Assembly: GCA_016234485.1 (NCBI GenBank)
Contig: JACRBL010000034.1
Span: forward strand, 1-64,000
Source of the DNA: Chloroflexota bacterium
GTDB taxonomy: Bacteria; Chloroflexota; Anaerolineae; Anaerolineales; Villigracilaceae
Length of the DNA: 64,000 bases
Direction: 5' to 3'
Positions 1 through 11,040 of the stretch are shown here, one piece after another (position 1 is the first letter of the stretch; each line of letters begins with the position of its first letter). The translations under genes and the position numbers were made by a program. Under the pieces are notes generated by a model, which was given only the letters and a program-made list of their open reading frames with translations, made no database searches and had not been told where the DNA came from.

Positions 1-502
<502 letters not shown>

Positions 503-763
503 ACATCCCTTGCGGGATGAAAGGTACGGAAGAATTAACTGGTTATTGACATCACTGCTGTCTTCCTATCACTTTTCAGTTGTTAAAGTTCTGCGCCACT
601 GCTCAACCAAGCCCATACAGACGAAAGCGCCGATGTTGCTTTCCACATCGGCTCGTCAGACTGCAATCCATCAGGCTTGTGTCTCTGACTTGAGACTATT
701 CTCAGTTGTCAACGATCTGTCTGGGGAGACGAGATCTGTTTTTGTTTTCACTGGCGAACGGTG
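503..763 (-). other. rRNA leader region, no gene seen
   Basis: About 260 bases between the promoter and the mature 16S 5' end; the gene-free gap as a whole spans 503-843. It is AT-richer than its surroundings and holds a short hairpin (CATCCC-ttgc-GGGATG) next to the 16S start. It is read as the transcribed leader that is processed away. I see no convincing coding region. Confidence 0.6.
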
Positions 764-791
764 ATTATATGCTTTTCGGTTTTTTTGTCAA
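764..791 (-). promoter_or_regulatory. consensus sigma-70-type promoter of the rRNA gene
   Basis: Read on the minus strand, a perfect -35 TTGACA (786-791) and a perfect -10 TATAAT (764-769) are separated by 16 bases. Transcription would start near 757 and run through the leader into 16S. Consensus hexamers in this position are what a strong rRNA promoter should look like. Confidence 0.85.
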
Positions 792-843
792 GGGAAAACA
801 AGTACTTATCAGACAACTTAACCTTAAAATTTCTCAACTCGAC

Positions 844-2091
844 TCAACCAACGAGGCGGGATTCTACCACACGAATCGCGCTCCCAACTCCATCTTCGCG
901 TCGAACTTTCTGACCGACGAGTCGGACGCGCGCGCACAGCGCGGCATCCTCTATCGCGGCCAGCGCGGACGTGAGGCGGGGCGCCGTCAACGCGCGCACG
1001 CGAACGGGACGCGGCCCCGCGCCGATGGCGCGCACGCGTTCTCCCCAAAACAACTGATCGCCGCCAAACGGAATCACGATATTCGGAATCCCCGCGCGCA
1101 GACCCGCGGCCGTTGTCCCCGCGCCGCCGTGGTGGATGATCGCTTTACAGCGCGGCAGTAACCAATCATGCGGCGCGGATTCGAGGAAGAGAAAATCGCC
1201 GGAGGAAACTCTCCCCCCCCAGCCATCCCAGCCTGTCAAAATGATCGCGCGTTGACCCGCTTGATGAATCGACTCAAGCATTATCTCCGCGATTCGATCC
1301 GCGTCGCGATGGATCATGCTTCCAAACGTCACACAGATCGGCGGAGGGCCTGCTTCGAGGAAACTCGTCAGCTCAGCGGAAGGAGTGAAGGTGTCGGGAG
1401 CATCGAGGAAGAAGTAACCCGTCACATCAACGCGGCCCGCCCACTCACGCGCGGGCGGGAGAGCGGTTGGGGAAACAGCAAACAGCAACGGGGTTGCGCG
1501 ACGCGGCGGCTTTTCGTCGAAGGGCCAGAAAAGGTCGAAGGAGAAAACGTCGGGATGTTGTTTCCGCTTTTGGTTGTAGCCGCTATTCCCTCCATACCAA
1601 AAGACCTGCGTGTCGAGCCAATGACCGAAGTAACTGAGCGCGCCTCTCGGCAGTGACGAAAGCGCAACGGGCGGATATTCACGCGTGGGCGCAAAGATGG
1701 GAAAGGTTTGGATGGAAACATCGGGGATACCGCGCGCCCGTGCCAACGAATGCGCGCCCGTCGTGAACAGAAACGAATGGACGATGAGATCGGCATCTTC
1801 GCAAGCGGCAAACGCGCCGCGAGTGACATCTAATGCAATGGAGTTGACGTAATCGCCAATGGCGCGAATCATTTTTACCGCGTTATGACCCGCGTCGTTG
1901 AAGGCCTTGCTGATCTCTTCAGGATCGCCGGCCAACGGTGCGAAAGGAATGTTATATTGCGCGACGAAATTCGCGAAGCGATGCGGCGCGGCCAGCGTGA
2001 CTTCATGCCCCCTCTTTTGCAACCCAATTGCCAAAGCAAGAAATGGCTGAACATCTCCCCGCGAGCCATAAGTCAAAATCGAAATCTTCAT
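844..2091 (-). CDS. GT1-family glycosyltransferase (UDP-sugar:sterol/macrolide type)
   Basis: 415 residues with a two-domain GT-B layout. The N-terminal GSRGDVQPFLALAIGL motif is typical of sterol glucosyltransferase-like and MGT-type enzymes. The C-terminal nucleotide-sugar site is HHGGAGTTAAGLRAGIP followed by PFGGDQLFWGERV. It probably transfers a sugar from a UDP donor to a lipid or other small acceptor at the membrane; the acceptor cannot be read from sequence. The start is the ATG at 2091, because the codon before it is TTG. It lies 16 bases after recR on the same strand, so it may be the last gene of the dnaX-ybaB-recR transcript. Confidence 0.85.
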   Translation of the reverse strand: MKISILTYGSRGDVQPFLALAIGLQKRGHEVTLAAPHRFANFVAQYNIPFAPLAGDPEEISKAFNDAGHNAVKMIRAIGDYVNSIALDVTRGAFAACEDADLIVHSFLFTTGAHSLARARGIPDVSIQTFPIFAPTREYPPVALSSLPRGALSYFGHWLDTQVFWYGGNSGYNQKRKQHPDVFSFDLFWPFDEKPPRRATPLLFAVSPTALPPAREWAGRVDVTGYFFLDAPDTFTPSAELTSFLEAGPPPICVTFGSMIHRDADRIAEIMLESIHQAGQRAIILTGWDGWGGRVSSGDFLFLESAPHDWLLPRCKAIIHHGGAGTTAAGLRAGIPNIVIPFGGDQLFWGERVRAIGAGPRPVRVRALTAPRLTSALAAIEDAALCARVRLVGQKVRREDGVGSAIRVVESRLVG

Positions 2092-2107
2092 CAACTACCG
2101 AACTAAA

Positions 2108-2713
2108 CTAATCCATTTGCTGACGTCCCTGCAACGCGCGCAGGAGAGTGCTTTGATCGGCGTATTCAAGATCGCCGCCCATCGGAAGCCCGCGCGCGAG
2201 ACGGGTGACATGGACGCCCGATGCGCGCAACTGCTGTTGCAGGTACATCGCGGTCGTGTCCCCTTCCATGCTGGGATTGGTGGCGAGGATGACTTCGCGA
2301 ATCCCGCCGCGCGTCACGCGTTCGATGAGCGGACGAATTTTAATATCGTCGGGACCGATGCCCTCGATGGGATTCATGACTCCGCCCAAAACGTGATAGC
2401 GACCTTGATACGCGCCCGTGCGTTCAAGAGCAAGCACGTCAAGAGCGTCCTCCAAAACGCAAATCAAGGATGCATCTCGCTTGGGATTGGCGCAGACTTC
2501 GCAGAATTCGCGTCCCGCTTCGGTGATGTTGAAGCACTCGGAGCAGTAGGCGATCTTCTCTTTCAACCCCGTCAACGCTTCGGCTAATTCGGACGAAAGC
2601 GATTCGTCGGCGCGCAGAAAATAAAACGCCAACCGCGAAGCAGACTTTGGACCAATGCCTGGCAATCGCTCGAGGGCGTTGACGAGGTTGAGGATGGGTT
2701 CGGGGAGGAGCAT
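2108..2713 (-). CDS. recR: recombination protein RecR
   Basis: 201 residues, normal family length. It has an N-terminal helix-hairpin-helix (LERLPGIGPKSASRLA), a zinc finger from Cys57, Cys60, Cys71 and Cys74, then a Toprim domain starting near LICVLEDALDVLALE. RecR works with RecF and RecO to load RecA at gaps. It lies downstream of ybaB and dnaX, the order found in many bacteria. An 80-base short-word repeat separates it from ybaB. Confidence 0.97.
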   Translation of the reverse strand: MLLPEPILNLVNALERLPGIGPKSASRLAFYFLRADESLSSELAEALTGLKEKIAYCSECFNITEAGREFCEVCANPKRDASLICVLEDALDVLALERTGAYQGRYHVLGGVMNPIEGIGPDDIKIRPLIERVTRGGIREVILATNPSMEGDTTAMYLQQQLRASGVHVTRLARGLPMGGDLEYADQSTLLRALQGRQQMD

Positions 2714-2794
2714 ATTCGATACTCGGAATTCGATACTCGATATTCGAAAAGCGATGTCTGTTTCGCAAGCCGAATATCGAATTATCGAATATCG
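2714..2794 (-). repeat. short-word inverted repeat, GATATTCG type
   Basis: The recR-ybaB gap is filled with near-repeats of an 8-10 base word. GATACTCG/GATATTCG words form the left half and CGAATATC words the right half, so the element can fold into a long imperfect hairpin. The same words occur at 3134-3210, 11586-11672 and inside uvrA (26662-26730). Confidence 0.8.
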
Positions 2795-3127
2795 CTAAAA
2801 CGGAAGCCCGCCCGCCAGCGGACCCATCCTCTCCGCCGCGAGTTCGCGCGATTGATCGAGGGCCATGTTGACGGCAGACAGCACTAAATCCTGCAGCATC
2901 TCGGCGTCCGCGTCTTTGAGCAGGTCTGGACTGATCTCGACGGCTTTGCACTTCTGATCGCCCGTCATCGTGACCTTGATCGCGCCGCCGCCCGCCGAAG
3001 CGGTGACAGTCTCCAAAGCGAGTTGCGTCTGCGCTTCTTCCATCTGTTTCTGCAGTTTCTGGATCTGCGCCATCATGCCTCCCCCCATTCCTCCAACACC
3101 TACTGGACGATTGAATCCTTTAGCCAT
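2795..3127 (-). CDS. ybaB: YbaB/EbfC-family nucleoid-associated protein
   Basis: 110 residues with the family layout: a glycine-rich N-terminus (GVGGMGGGMMAQIQKLQKQM), an alpha-helix, a short beta sheet (GGAIKVTMTGDQKCKAVEIS) and a C-terminal helix with the LKDADAEMLQDLVLSAVN region. It is a DNA-binding dimer of unclear exact role, widely encoded between dnaX and recR as here. The start codon is the ATG at 3127, with the repeat block just upstream. Confidence 0.95.
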   Translation of the reverse strand: MAKGFNRPVGVGGMGGGMMAQIQKLQKQMEEAQTQLALETVTASAGGGAIKVTMTGDQKCKAVEISPDLLKDADAEMLQDLVLSAVNMALDQSRELAAERMGPLAGGLPF

Positions 3128-3133
3128 AATTAC

Positions 3134-3210
3134 CTCGTTATTCGATAGTCGATATTAGAATTACGATAATCGAAACTCAATGATCGAATTTCGATTATCG
3201 AGTATCACTC
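3134..3210 (-). repeat. short-word inverted repeat, TCGATATT/CGAATTTC type
   Basis: The dnaX-ybaB gap holds the same word family as 2714-2794 (ATTCGATAGTCGATATTAG, then CGATTATCGAGTATC). Both word orientations are present, which allows hairpin formation. Confidence 0.75.
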
Positions 3211-3214
3211 ACTC

Positions 3215-4753
3215 TTATTCTTGCACATCCACAATTTCCCCACCCTGATGAATTGCCGTTGCGACCATGCCATCCTGTGGCACGTGCGGCGGGACTTTGC
3301 CTTTGGCGTTCGAGACTTCACAGCGGATGTCGAGCGTCACGCCCAGCGCGTCAGCGATGAGTTGTGCCGTGCGCTTTTTCTCGTCTTCCTTCATCTTGGA
3401 CATGAGCACGTCGCTGGCGAAGCCTAGCACGAGCAGATTGCCTTGCACGTCAATGGACGTGACCGAGTTGAGCAACGCCGCCAGATTGCTGGCGTTCTCT
3501 TTTCTCAGCGTGGACTGGAATTGTTTCCACACCTTGATGACTTCCGACGCGGGGACAGCAGGCGCGTTGGCGCTGGCCGTTTGCGTGGACGGAGGCGCTG
3601 CCGCCGCAACGGGCGCGGACTTGGCGGGCGGTTTCGCGCTTACCCGCGGCGTGACCGCCACTGGAGCCGACTCGGCAGGCGCTTCGAGCGTTTCGGCGAA
3701 GGCGAGTTCCAGCGAAAGGGACGGTTGCCAACTGCCACGCGAATCTGTGGCCGCTTCGTTGAAGATGCGCATCATCCGTAGCACGTCCGCGGGCGTGAAC
3801 GCGTCGGCGTGCTCGGCCATTTTGACTTTGATGTCTTTCGTCGTCTCCACCTGATCCCCATTGCCCATTTGGATGAGCATCAGCCCGCGCAGGTAGTCCA
3901 CGATTTGACGGGCGAGCGCGCGCGGATCAGCGCCGCCGTCGAGGGCTTTGTGAATCGCTTCGAGGCCGCGTCCCGCCTCCCCGTCCAGAATCGAAGCGAC
4001 GAGGGCGAGGACGGTTTGGGAGGTGGCCGTCCCCAGCACGGTTTGGGCGAGGTCGAGCGTAATGCGTTCACCTGTCGAGGAGAGTTGATCGAGCAGGGAG
4101 ATGGCATCGCGCATCCCGCCCGCGGATTGACGGGCGATCAGGGCGAGGGCTTCGTCGTCGGCTTGGATGGTTTCGGCGATGACGATGGTTTTGAGCATAC
4201 CGACGATCTCATCCACAGGGACGCGGCGGAACTCATGCCGCTGACAGCGCGAGAGAACCGTCGCGGGGATTTTGTGAATCTCGGTGGTTGCAAGGACGAA
4301 GATGGCGTGCGGCGGCGGCTCTTCGAGGGTTTTGAGGAGCGCGTTGAACGCGCCGCCCGACATCATGTGGACTTCGTCAATGATGTAGACTTTGAATTTG
4401 CCCTGTGTGGGCGCGAAGTTGATTTTGTCGCGCAGGTCGCGCACGTCGTCCACGCCGTTGTTGGAGGCGGCGTCTATTTCGATCAAGTCCATGAAGCGGT
4501 TCTCGCTGACAGCGCGACAGTAGTCGCACTCGTTGCAGGGACGCTGAGTCCTGTCTTCGTGCAGGCAGTTGACGGCTTTCGCCAGCAGACGCGCGAGCGT
4601 GGTTTTGCCCGTGCCGCGTGGACCCGCGAAGAGATACGCGTGTGCGACGCGGTCCGCGGCGATGGCGTGGCGGAGGGTCTGCAACACGTGTTGCTGGCCG
4701 ACGACTTCGGCCCATCCTTGCGGGCGGTATTTGCGGTAGAGGGCTTGGGACAT
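3215..4753 (-). CDS. dnaX: DNA polymerase III subunit gamma/tau
   Basis: 512 residues. The clamp-loader AAA+ ATPase has Walker A GPRGTGKTT (44-52), a zinc module from Cys63, Cys73, Cys76 and Cys79, Walker B IIDEVHMM (125-132) and an SRC sensor/arginine-finger motif. An Ala/Pro-rich linker (about 355-400) leads to a C-terminal domain that would contact polymerase. It is shorter than E. coli tau (643) but normal for tau of other phyla. I see no clear frameshift slippery site. It heads the dnaX-ybaB-recR group. Confidence 0.97.
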   Translation of the reverse strand: MSQALYRKYRPQGWAEVVGQQHVLQTLRHAIAADRVAHAYLFAGPRGTGKTTLARLLAKAVNCLHEDRTQRPCNECDYCRAVSENRFMDLIEIDAASNNGVDDVRDLRDKINFAPTQGKFKVYIIDEVHMMSGGAFNALLKTLEEPPPHAIFVLATTEIHKIPATVLSRCQRHEFRRVPVDEIVGMLKTIVIAETIQADDEALALIARQSAGGMRDAISLLDQLSSTGERITLDLAQTVLGTATSQTVLALVASILDGEAGRGLEAIHKALDGGADPRALARQIVDYLRGLMLIQMGNGDQVETTKDIKVKMAEHADAFTPADVLRMMRIFNEAATDSRGSWQPSLSLELAFAETLEAPAESAPVAVTPRVSAKPPAKSAPVAAAAPPSTQTASANAPAVPASEVIKVWKQFQSTLRKENASNLAALLNSVTSIDVQGNLLVLGFASDVLMSKMKEDEKKRTAQLIADALGVTLDIRCEVSNAKGKVPPHVPQDGMVATAIHQGGEIVDVQE

Positions 4754-4756
4754 TCA

Positions 4757-4812
4757 GTTTCCAGTGATCAGTGAGCAGTGAGCAGTTTTTACGTAGTAAG
4801 CAACACGTAACA
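4757..4812. repeat. short-word repeat, CAGTGATCAGTGAGCAGTGA type
   Basis: Upstream of dnaX, the gap is made of CAGTGATCAG/CAGTGAGCAG words followed by ACGTAGTAAGC/ACACGTAAC words. The CAGTGATCAG-type words recur near 7795-7835 and 49885-49939. Confidence 0.65.
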
Positions 4813-4817
4813 TGTTT

Positions 4818-5303
4818 TCACGGCACTTTATACGTCACGACCAACTCTCCATTCGCGTCGTACAAACTCGCGGTCTCGCCTGATTTCCAGATGGGGGCGG
4901 AGAGGTTCCAGTAGAGATCTACGACGGTGTTTGTGCCTGCCGCGGTGTGGAGTTGGACCGCGCCGCCGTTGACGAGCGTGATGGACGGGAAGAGAAAGAT
5001 GTTGCCGCTTTCGTCTTTGAGTTGCCAACTCGAAAGGTCAATTTGACCAGCGCCGACATAGCGCAGAATGACAACTTCAGCGCCGAGGTTGTCCGCGCCC
5101 ACGATGCTGACGATCTGAACGTCGTCAGAAGAGGCGGCGCTTAGGTTGGCCGCGCCCGTTTCCGGTCCAGATGGAGGCGCATACGCGGGGACGGAGGAGG
5201 TCGCTTTTAAGTTACGGTCGTACAAGAAGAGAATCGTCCCCGTCACACAGGCCGAGACCAGCGCGTTCAGCAGAAGAAAATAGAGGAGACGTCTGCGATC
5301 CAT
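4818..5303 (-). CDS. membrane-anchored lamin-tail (LTD)-like protein
   Basis: 161 residues. A single N-terminal membrane segment (LLYFLLLNALVSACVTGTIL) follows MDRRR. After a Ser/Pro linker there is a beta-rich domain with the lamin-tail pattern: VQIVSIVGADNLGAEVVIL, then LSSWQLKDESGNIFLFP and a C-terminal GELVVTYKV. Such domains are extracytoplasmic and may bind DNA or polymers. The ATG at 5303 is preferred over an upstream TTG. A hydrolase-like function is not suggested by any catalytic motif. Confidence 0.75.
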   Translation of the reverse strand: MDRRRLLYFLLLNALVSACVTGTILFLYDRNLKATSSVPAYAPPSGPETGAANLSAASSDDVQIVSIVGADNLGAEVVILRYVGAGQIDLSSWQLKDESGNIFLFPSITLVNGGAVQLHTAAGTNTVVDLYWNLSAPIWKSGETASLYDANGELVVTYKVP

Positions 5304-5342
5304 GCTGGGTAAATCATAGCACAATAATCAAATTGCTGGTTT

Positions 5343-5380
5343 AAAAATTGACAGCCGCCATGAGGCGGCTGTCAATTTTT
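5343..5380 (-). terminator. intrinsic terminator after the lipoprotein gene
   Basis: A 17-bp perfect stem (AAAAATTGACAGCCGCC) with an ATGA loop, directly after the stop of the lipoprotein gene at 5382. A and T runs flank both sides, so it can act in both directions. Confidence 0.85.
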
Positions 5381-5381
5381 C

Positions 5382-6140
5382 TTACTTCATTTCGGTGACG
5401 ACAAAATCATCGTATGTGATATCGGCGCCGTTGGCGACTTCATCGCTCCAGACGAAGAGGGCGAAGCGGCCTGTGGTGTATTCCGCGTCAGAGCCAGTGG
5501 CGATCTGCTGGCCGTTGACATAGAGGGTGATAACGCCATTGCCGCAGTCCGCGCCAATGCGGTAGGAGGAGGCGTTCTGCGGGATCAGGTCGGAAAAGCC
5601 CGAGGCAAGTTCCACATCGTCTTCCACGAAGATGGACTTGACGATGCCGTAATCGCCCGCGGGGGTGATGTAGACGTAGTAGAACGAGTCATCCATGAAC
5701 TGCTGGGCGCACATGATGCCGAAGGCCACGTTCGAGTCGGTACTGGCGTTGTTGGCGGTCACTTCGATGTGGACGTTGGTAAATTCCTCATCGGTGGGCT
5801 GGCTCCAGACGAAGAAGTTCTGGGTGAACACTTTGAACTGCAACGCGTCGTTCACGTATTCCACCGAGCTGTCGGTGTCGGTGCCAACGCCCCAGTTGGT
5901 GTCGCGGCCGCGGAAGTCGTCATCGAATAATGAGCGGCCAGAGGGCGGATTAGCAGGCACATCCGTGGGATTGGGCGCTTCTGTAGCGCCTGTACCACCT
6001 GAGCCACCCGTACTTCCGCCTCCACCTGGGACAATGGGGGTGGGCGCGGCTTCGGTGGTTGTGATGCCAGGGACGCCAAGGCCACAAGCCAGCGCGGCGA
6101 TGGCCAGAACGGTCAGCGCCAATTTGATTTGGATCTTCAT
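5382..6140 (-). CDS. secreted lipoprotein with a LamG/DUF1080-like beta-sandwich
   Basis: 252 residues. The lipoprotein signal is MKIQIKLALTVLAIAALACG with the lipobox LAAL-AC. A Gly/Thr/Pro linker leads to a domain starting LFDDDFRGRDTNWG, with later FGIMCAQQFMDDSFYYVYI and YRIGADCGNGVITLYVNGQ. This is the concanavalin-like fold used for glycan binding. The ATG at 6140 has a good GGAG ribosome site; an upstream in-frame start lacks one. A related architecture occurs in the lipoprotein at 46894. The ligand is unknown. Confidence 0.75.
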   Translation of the reverse strand: MKIQIKLALTVLAIAALACGLGVPGITTTEAAPTPIVPGGGGSTGGSGGTGATEAPNPTDVPANPPSGRSLFDDDFRGRDTNWGVGTDTDSSVEYVNDALQFKVFTQNFFVWSQPTDEEFTNVHIEVTANNASTDSNVAFGIMCAQQFMDDSFYYVYITPAGDYGIVKSIFVEDDVELASGFSDLIPQNASSYRIGADCGNGVITLYVNGQQIATGSDAEYTTGRFALFVWSDEVANGADITYDDFVVTEMK

Positions 6141-6251
6141 TTCATCTTCTCCTTTTTGAGTTTCGCCGTTTATATCAGGAGATTTGTTGAAAATGTTGAC
6201 ATTTGTTGACAAAATTTCCAAAATAGGACATCTTTCCCACTCGCCTCAATC

Positions 6252-6286
6252 AAATGGCCGACTCTTTCGCTTGAGTCGGCCATTTT
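6252..6286 (-). terminator. terminator hairpin at the end of the heat-shock operon
   Basis: A 12-bp stem AATGGCCGACTC/GAGTCGGCCATT with an 8-base loop, ten bases after the prmA stop. It probably ends the hrcA-to-prmA transcript. The U-tract is weak. Confidence 0.7.
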
Positions 6287-6296
6287 CGCATTCGAC

Positions 6297-7259
6297 TTAC
6301 TTTCGACAGGCCAGCGCGACCCAGTCTTTCATCTGACGCTTGTCGGTCAAAACCAGACCTTTGGCGGACGCGGCCTCGATGACCTTTTCCGCCTGTTCGG
6401 CCAGGATGCCGCTCAGGATGATCTCGCCGCCCTCGTCAACGAGATCGGCCAACCCGCCGTCAAAAAGACGGATGATGATCGGAGCGAGGATGTTCGCCAC
6501 CACCAGCGGCGCAGACTTGTACACGAATTGTCCCGCCTTCACTTCGGCCACCGACCCCTGCCCGATGATGAACTCCTCCCCCACCTCGTTCTTGTCCGCG
6601 TTCTCGCGTGAGTTGACAACCGACTCCATGTCAATGTCCACGCCGAGGGCGGAGGCCGCGCCGAGTTTAAGCGCCGCGATGGACAGGATGCCCGAGCCGC
6701 AACCGACGTCGATCACAACAGACGATGGACGATGGACGATGGACGGTTCATGGTCAGTCGTCTGCGGTCTATTGTCAAAGAATTTCTCGATGAGTTCAAG
6801 ACACAATTGCGTCGTCGGATGCGTGCCCGTTCCAAACGCCATGCCAGGATCGATCTTGATCGGGATGCGTTTCGGCTCAGGCGAATCCATCCACGCGGGG
6901 ACAATCATCAACCGCTTGCCGATCGGGATGGGTTTGTAACTTTGCTTCCAGGCTTCCATCCAGTTTTGGTCGGCGATCTGCTTATACGTCGGCGCGGGGA
7001 GCGGTTGGATCATGCCGAGATAGAACAACGCCTCTTCCAACTTCTGACGCGTCTCTTCGACCTGATCATTCATCTCCAGATACGCGCGCACGTTGACGGG
7101 TCCCACCGCGACGCCTTCGTTTTCTTCATCCAAAAATTTGACGCCCGTGCTTTCGGTCACAACGCCATTCGGCGCGAAACGCGCCAGCACATCAGCCACC
7201 GCTTCCGCAAGTTCACCGTCTACGAGCAGAGAGATTTCTAGCCAGGTTGTGTTAGTCAT
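6297..7259 (-). CDS. prmA: ribosomal protein L11 methyltransferase PrmA
   Basis: 320 residues. The N-terminal L11-binding domain is followed by a class I SAM methyltransferase with motif I VIDVGCGSGILSIAALKLG and the later VVANILAPIIIRL motif. It trimethylates L11 and often ends the hrcA-grpE-dnaK-dnaJ operon, as here. Oddity: directly before motif I, residues about 161-180 are a stretch (RPQTTDHEPSIVHRPSSV) with no family counterpart. It is encoded by a short-word repeat (6719-6777) inserted in frame. Confidence 0.93.
   Translation of the reverse strand: MTNTTWLEISLLVDGELAEAVADVLARFAPNGVVTESTGVKFLDEENEGVAVGPVNVRAYLEMNDQVEETRQKLEEALFYLGMIQPLPAPTYKQIADQNWMEAWKQSYKPIPIGKRLMIVPAWMDSPEPKRIPIKIDPGMAFGTGTHPTTQLCLELIEKFFDNRPQTTDHEPSIVHRPSSVVIDVGCGSGILSIAALKLGAASALGVDIDMESVVNSRENADKNEVGEEFIIGQGSVAEVKAGQFVYKSAPLVVANILAPIIIRLFDGGLADLVDEGGEIILSGILAEQAEKVIEAASAKGLVLTDKRQMKDWVALACRK
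6719..6777 (-). repeat. short-word repeat inserted in frame in prmA
   Basis: Three copies of a 7-base GGACGAT unit followed by GGTCAGTCGTCTGCGG-type words. The block adds roughly 15-17 residues in the linker before SAM motif I. Its word structure matches intergenic filler elsewhere, not coding sequence. Confidence 0.75.
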
Positions 7260-7261
7260 CT

Positions 7262-7310
7262 GTTTTCATGTCCAGTTTTCAGTGTCAAGTATTCAGCGTC
7301 CAGTTTTTAG
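7262..7310. repeat. short-word repeat TCCAGTTTTCAGTGTC type
   Basis: Words CCAGTTTTCAG, AAGTATTCAG and CCAGTTTTTAG are repeated between prmA and the Nudix gene. The block overlaps the last codons of the Nudix gene, so the Nudix C-terminus (NWTLNT) is partly repeat-encoded. Confidence 0.65.
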
Positions 7311-7746
7311 CGACGCGTTTGATCAATTCCTTCTCCGCAAACAACATCGGCGGGAGATCGTTCACGTCGAAATATTTCACTTCCGAAATCTCATCGCTTT
7401 CCCGAAACACGCCGTCCGCGATTCGGCACAGATAGATCAAACTGACATGGTGATCGTCTTTGGAACTTTCGGCCAGGATTAAACGCTCCACCTGAATTTT
7501 CATGCCCGTCTCTTCAAACATCTCGCGGACAATGGCATCCTCTGGCCGCTCATCGTATTCGAGACTGCCCGCAGGAATCCCCCACTCGAATTTTCGATAG
7601 GTGTGCTTGAACAACAAAATCCGTCCGTTCTCATCGAACATCATCGCCGCCACCGCGACGCGGAATTTCGGTCTCACGATCCGCGCCGCGAGGATGTGCA
7701 TCCAAAGCGGCAACCTGCGCCAAATTCGCAACAAGAATCTCTTCAT
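7285..7746 (-). CDS. Nudix hydrolase
   Basis: 153 residues. The Nudix box is complete: GSLEYDERPEDAIVREMFEE followed by TGM, matching GX5EX7REUXEEXGU. It hydrolyses a nucleoside-diphosphate-linked substrate; which one cannot be told. It sits between dnaJ and prmA on the heat-shock strand and is probably cotranscribed, so it may clean up damaged nucleotides under stress (inference). The ATG at 7746 (MKRFLLRIWRR) is preferred; an alternative start lies 14 codons upstream. Confidence 0.88.
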   Translation of the reverse strand: MKRFLLRIWRRLPLWMHILAARIVRPKFRVAVAAMMFDENGRILLFKHTYRKFEWGIPAGSLEYDERPEDAIVREMFEETGMKIQVERLILAESSKDDHHVSLIYLCRIADGVFRESDEISEVKYFDVNDLPPMLFAEKELIKRVAKNWTLNT

Positions 7747-7837
7747 GGAAGTTCCAGCATTATAAAACAAAGCGAGCGGACTCTTCATCCGCTCGCTGAA
7801 AACCGATCACTGATGACTGACAACTGATAACTGCTCT

Positions 7838-8962
7838 CTACCCCCCAAACGCATCATTCAGCCAATCAATAAACCCCTTCTCCTTCGGCTTGACCTGCGT
7901 GCCGAGCGTCTCGGCCAGTTTCTCCATCAACTCTCGTTGATCCTTCGTGAGTTTGGACGGCACTTCCACGTTAACGATCACCAGCTGGTCGCCGCGTCCG
8001 CTTCGACGCAGGTGCGGAACGCCTTTGCCGCGCATGTGGAAAATTTTTCCGGGCTGAGTCCCCGCGGGGATGTGAAGTTTGTCGTCGCCATCCAAGGTCG
8101 GGACTTTGATGTCCGCACCGAGGGCGGCTTGCGCGATGTTGATATCGAGATTGAGCAAAATGTCGTTCTCGCGGCGCTTGAAATACTTGTGTTGCTGGAC
8201 GTTCAACACAACGAACAGGTTGCCCATCGGCCCGCCAAACGCGCCGGGGCCGCCTTCGCCCGCGAGGCGAATCTGCGTGCCGTGATCCACGCCCGCGGGG
8301 ATATTCACTTTCTTCTTGACCTTCTTGTGTTCCAACCCACCGCCGCGACAAGTCTTGCACGGCGACGAAATAATTTCGCCGCGCCCATTACATTGCGGGC
8401 AAACCGCCGTCTGCACCATCGAGCCGAGGAAGGTTTGGCGCACCTGGCGCACCTCGCCCTGTCCCTGGCAGGTGGCGCATTTGACGGGAGTCGTCCCAGG
8501 TTCCGCGCCCGAGCCGCTACACGTCGAGCAGGTTTCGTCGCGCGAAAATTCGATCTCCTTTTCGACGCCGAAGACGGCTTCCTCGAATGTGAGGCCCACT
8601 TCCATTTGCAAGTCGCGTCCGCGCCGCGGGGTTTTGCGTCCGCCGCGCCGACCGCCCATGCCGAATCCAAATTGGCCGAAGAGTTCCTCAAAGATGTCGC
8701 CGAAGTCCGCGCTGTAATCGCGGGGTGCGCCGCCCATGTTGCCGAGGCCTTCCTTGCCAAAGCGGTCGTAGCGGGCGCGCTTGTCCGCGTCCGAGAGAAC
8801 GCCGTAGGCCTCGTTGATTTCCTTAAATTTTTCCTCGGCGTCAGGCTCTTTGTTCACGTCGGGATGCAACTGGCGCGCGAGTTTACGGAACGCGCCTTTG
8901 ATCTCATCTTCCGACGCGTTCCGATTGATGCCGAGGGTTTCGTAATAATCGCGGTTGCTCAT
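7838..8962 (-). CDS. dnaJ: chaperone protein DnaJ
   Basis: 374 residues, full type I DnaJ. It has a J domain with HPD ([14 protein letters not shown]), a G/F-rich region, four zinc CXXCXGXG motifs ([32 protein letters not shown]) and two C-terminal substrate-binding domains. It delivers unfolded clients to DnaK and stimulates its ATPase. It is the fourth gene of the hrcA operon; a palindromic repeat lies between it and dnaK. Confidence 0.98.
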   Translation of the reverse strand: MSNRDYYETLGINRNASEDEIKGAFRKLARQLHPDVNKEPDAEEKFKEINEAYGVLSDADKRARYDRFGKEGLGNMGGAPRDYSADFGDIFEELFGQFGFGMGGRRGGRKTPRRGRDLQMEVGLTFEEAVFGVEKEIEFSRDETCSTCSGSGAEPGTTPVKCATCQGQGEVRQVRQTFLGSMVQTAVCPQCNGRGEIISSPCKTCRGGGLEHKKVKKKVNIPAGVDHGTQIRLAGEGGPGAFGGPMGNLFVVLNVQQHKYFKRRENDILLNLDINIAQAALGADIKVPTLDGDDKLHIPAGTQPGKIFHMRGKGVPHLRRSGRGDQLVIVNVEVPSKLTKDQRELMEKLAETLGTQVKPKEKGFIDWLNDAFGG

Positions 8963-8969
8963 ATTCCTG

Positions 8970-9053
8970 CCTCGTCATTGCGAGCGGAGCGAAGCAATCT
9001 CCACAATCGCGAGGGGATTGCTTCGTCGCAAAGAGCGCTCCTCGCAATGACGG
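8970..9053. repeat. CATTGCGAG palindromic element, copy A
   Basis: About 84 bases bounded by CGTCATTGCGAG and CTCGCAATGACG, with internal GAAGCAATCTC and GGATTGCTTCGTC as a second inverted pair. It lies between dnaK and dnaJ, so it would be transcribed as a stable hairpin within the operon. Related copies: 37823-37975 and 46912-47001. Confidence 0.85.
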
Positions 9054-9057
9054 TAGA

Positions 9058-10932
<1,875 letters not shown>

Positions 10933-10956
10933 GAAGACTCCTGTGGAAATAATTTC

Positions 10957-11040
10957 GTGTTGCTTATTGCGTATTTCGTACTACGTATTGCGTAACCGCT
11001 CAATCATCAAGCATTACGCAATACGCAGTACGAAGTATTT
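10957..11040. repeat. short-word inverted repeat, TTGCGTATT/AATACGCAA type
   Basis: The grpE-dnaK gap holds TATTGCGTATTTCGTAC and ACGTATTGCGTAA words. The opposite words TTACGCAATACGCAGTACG follow after a short loop, so a long hairpin is possible. It touches the last base before grpE. Confidence 0.8.
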
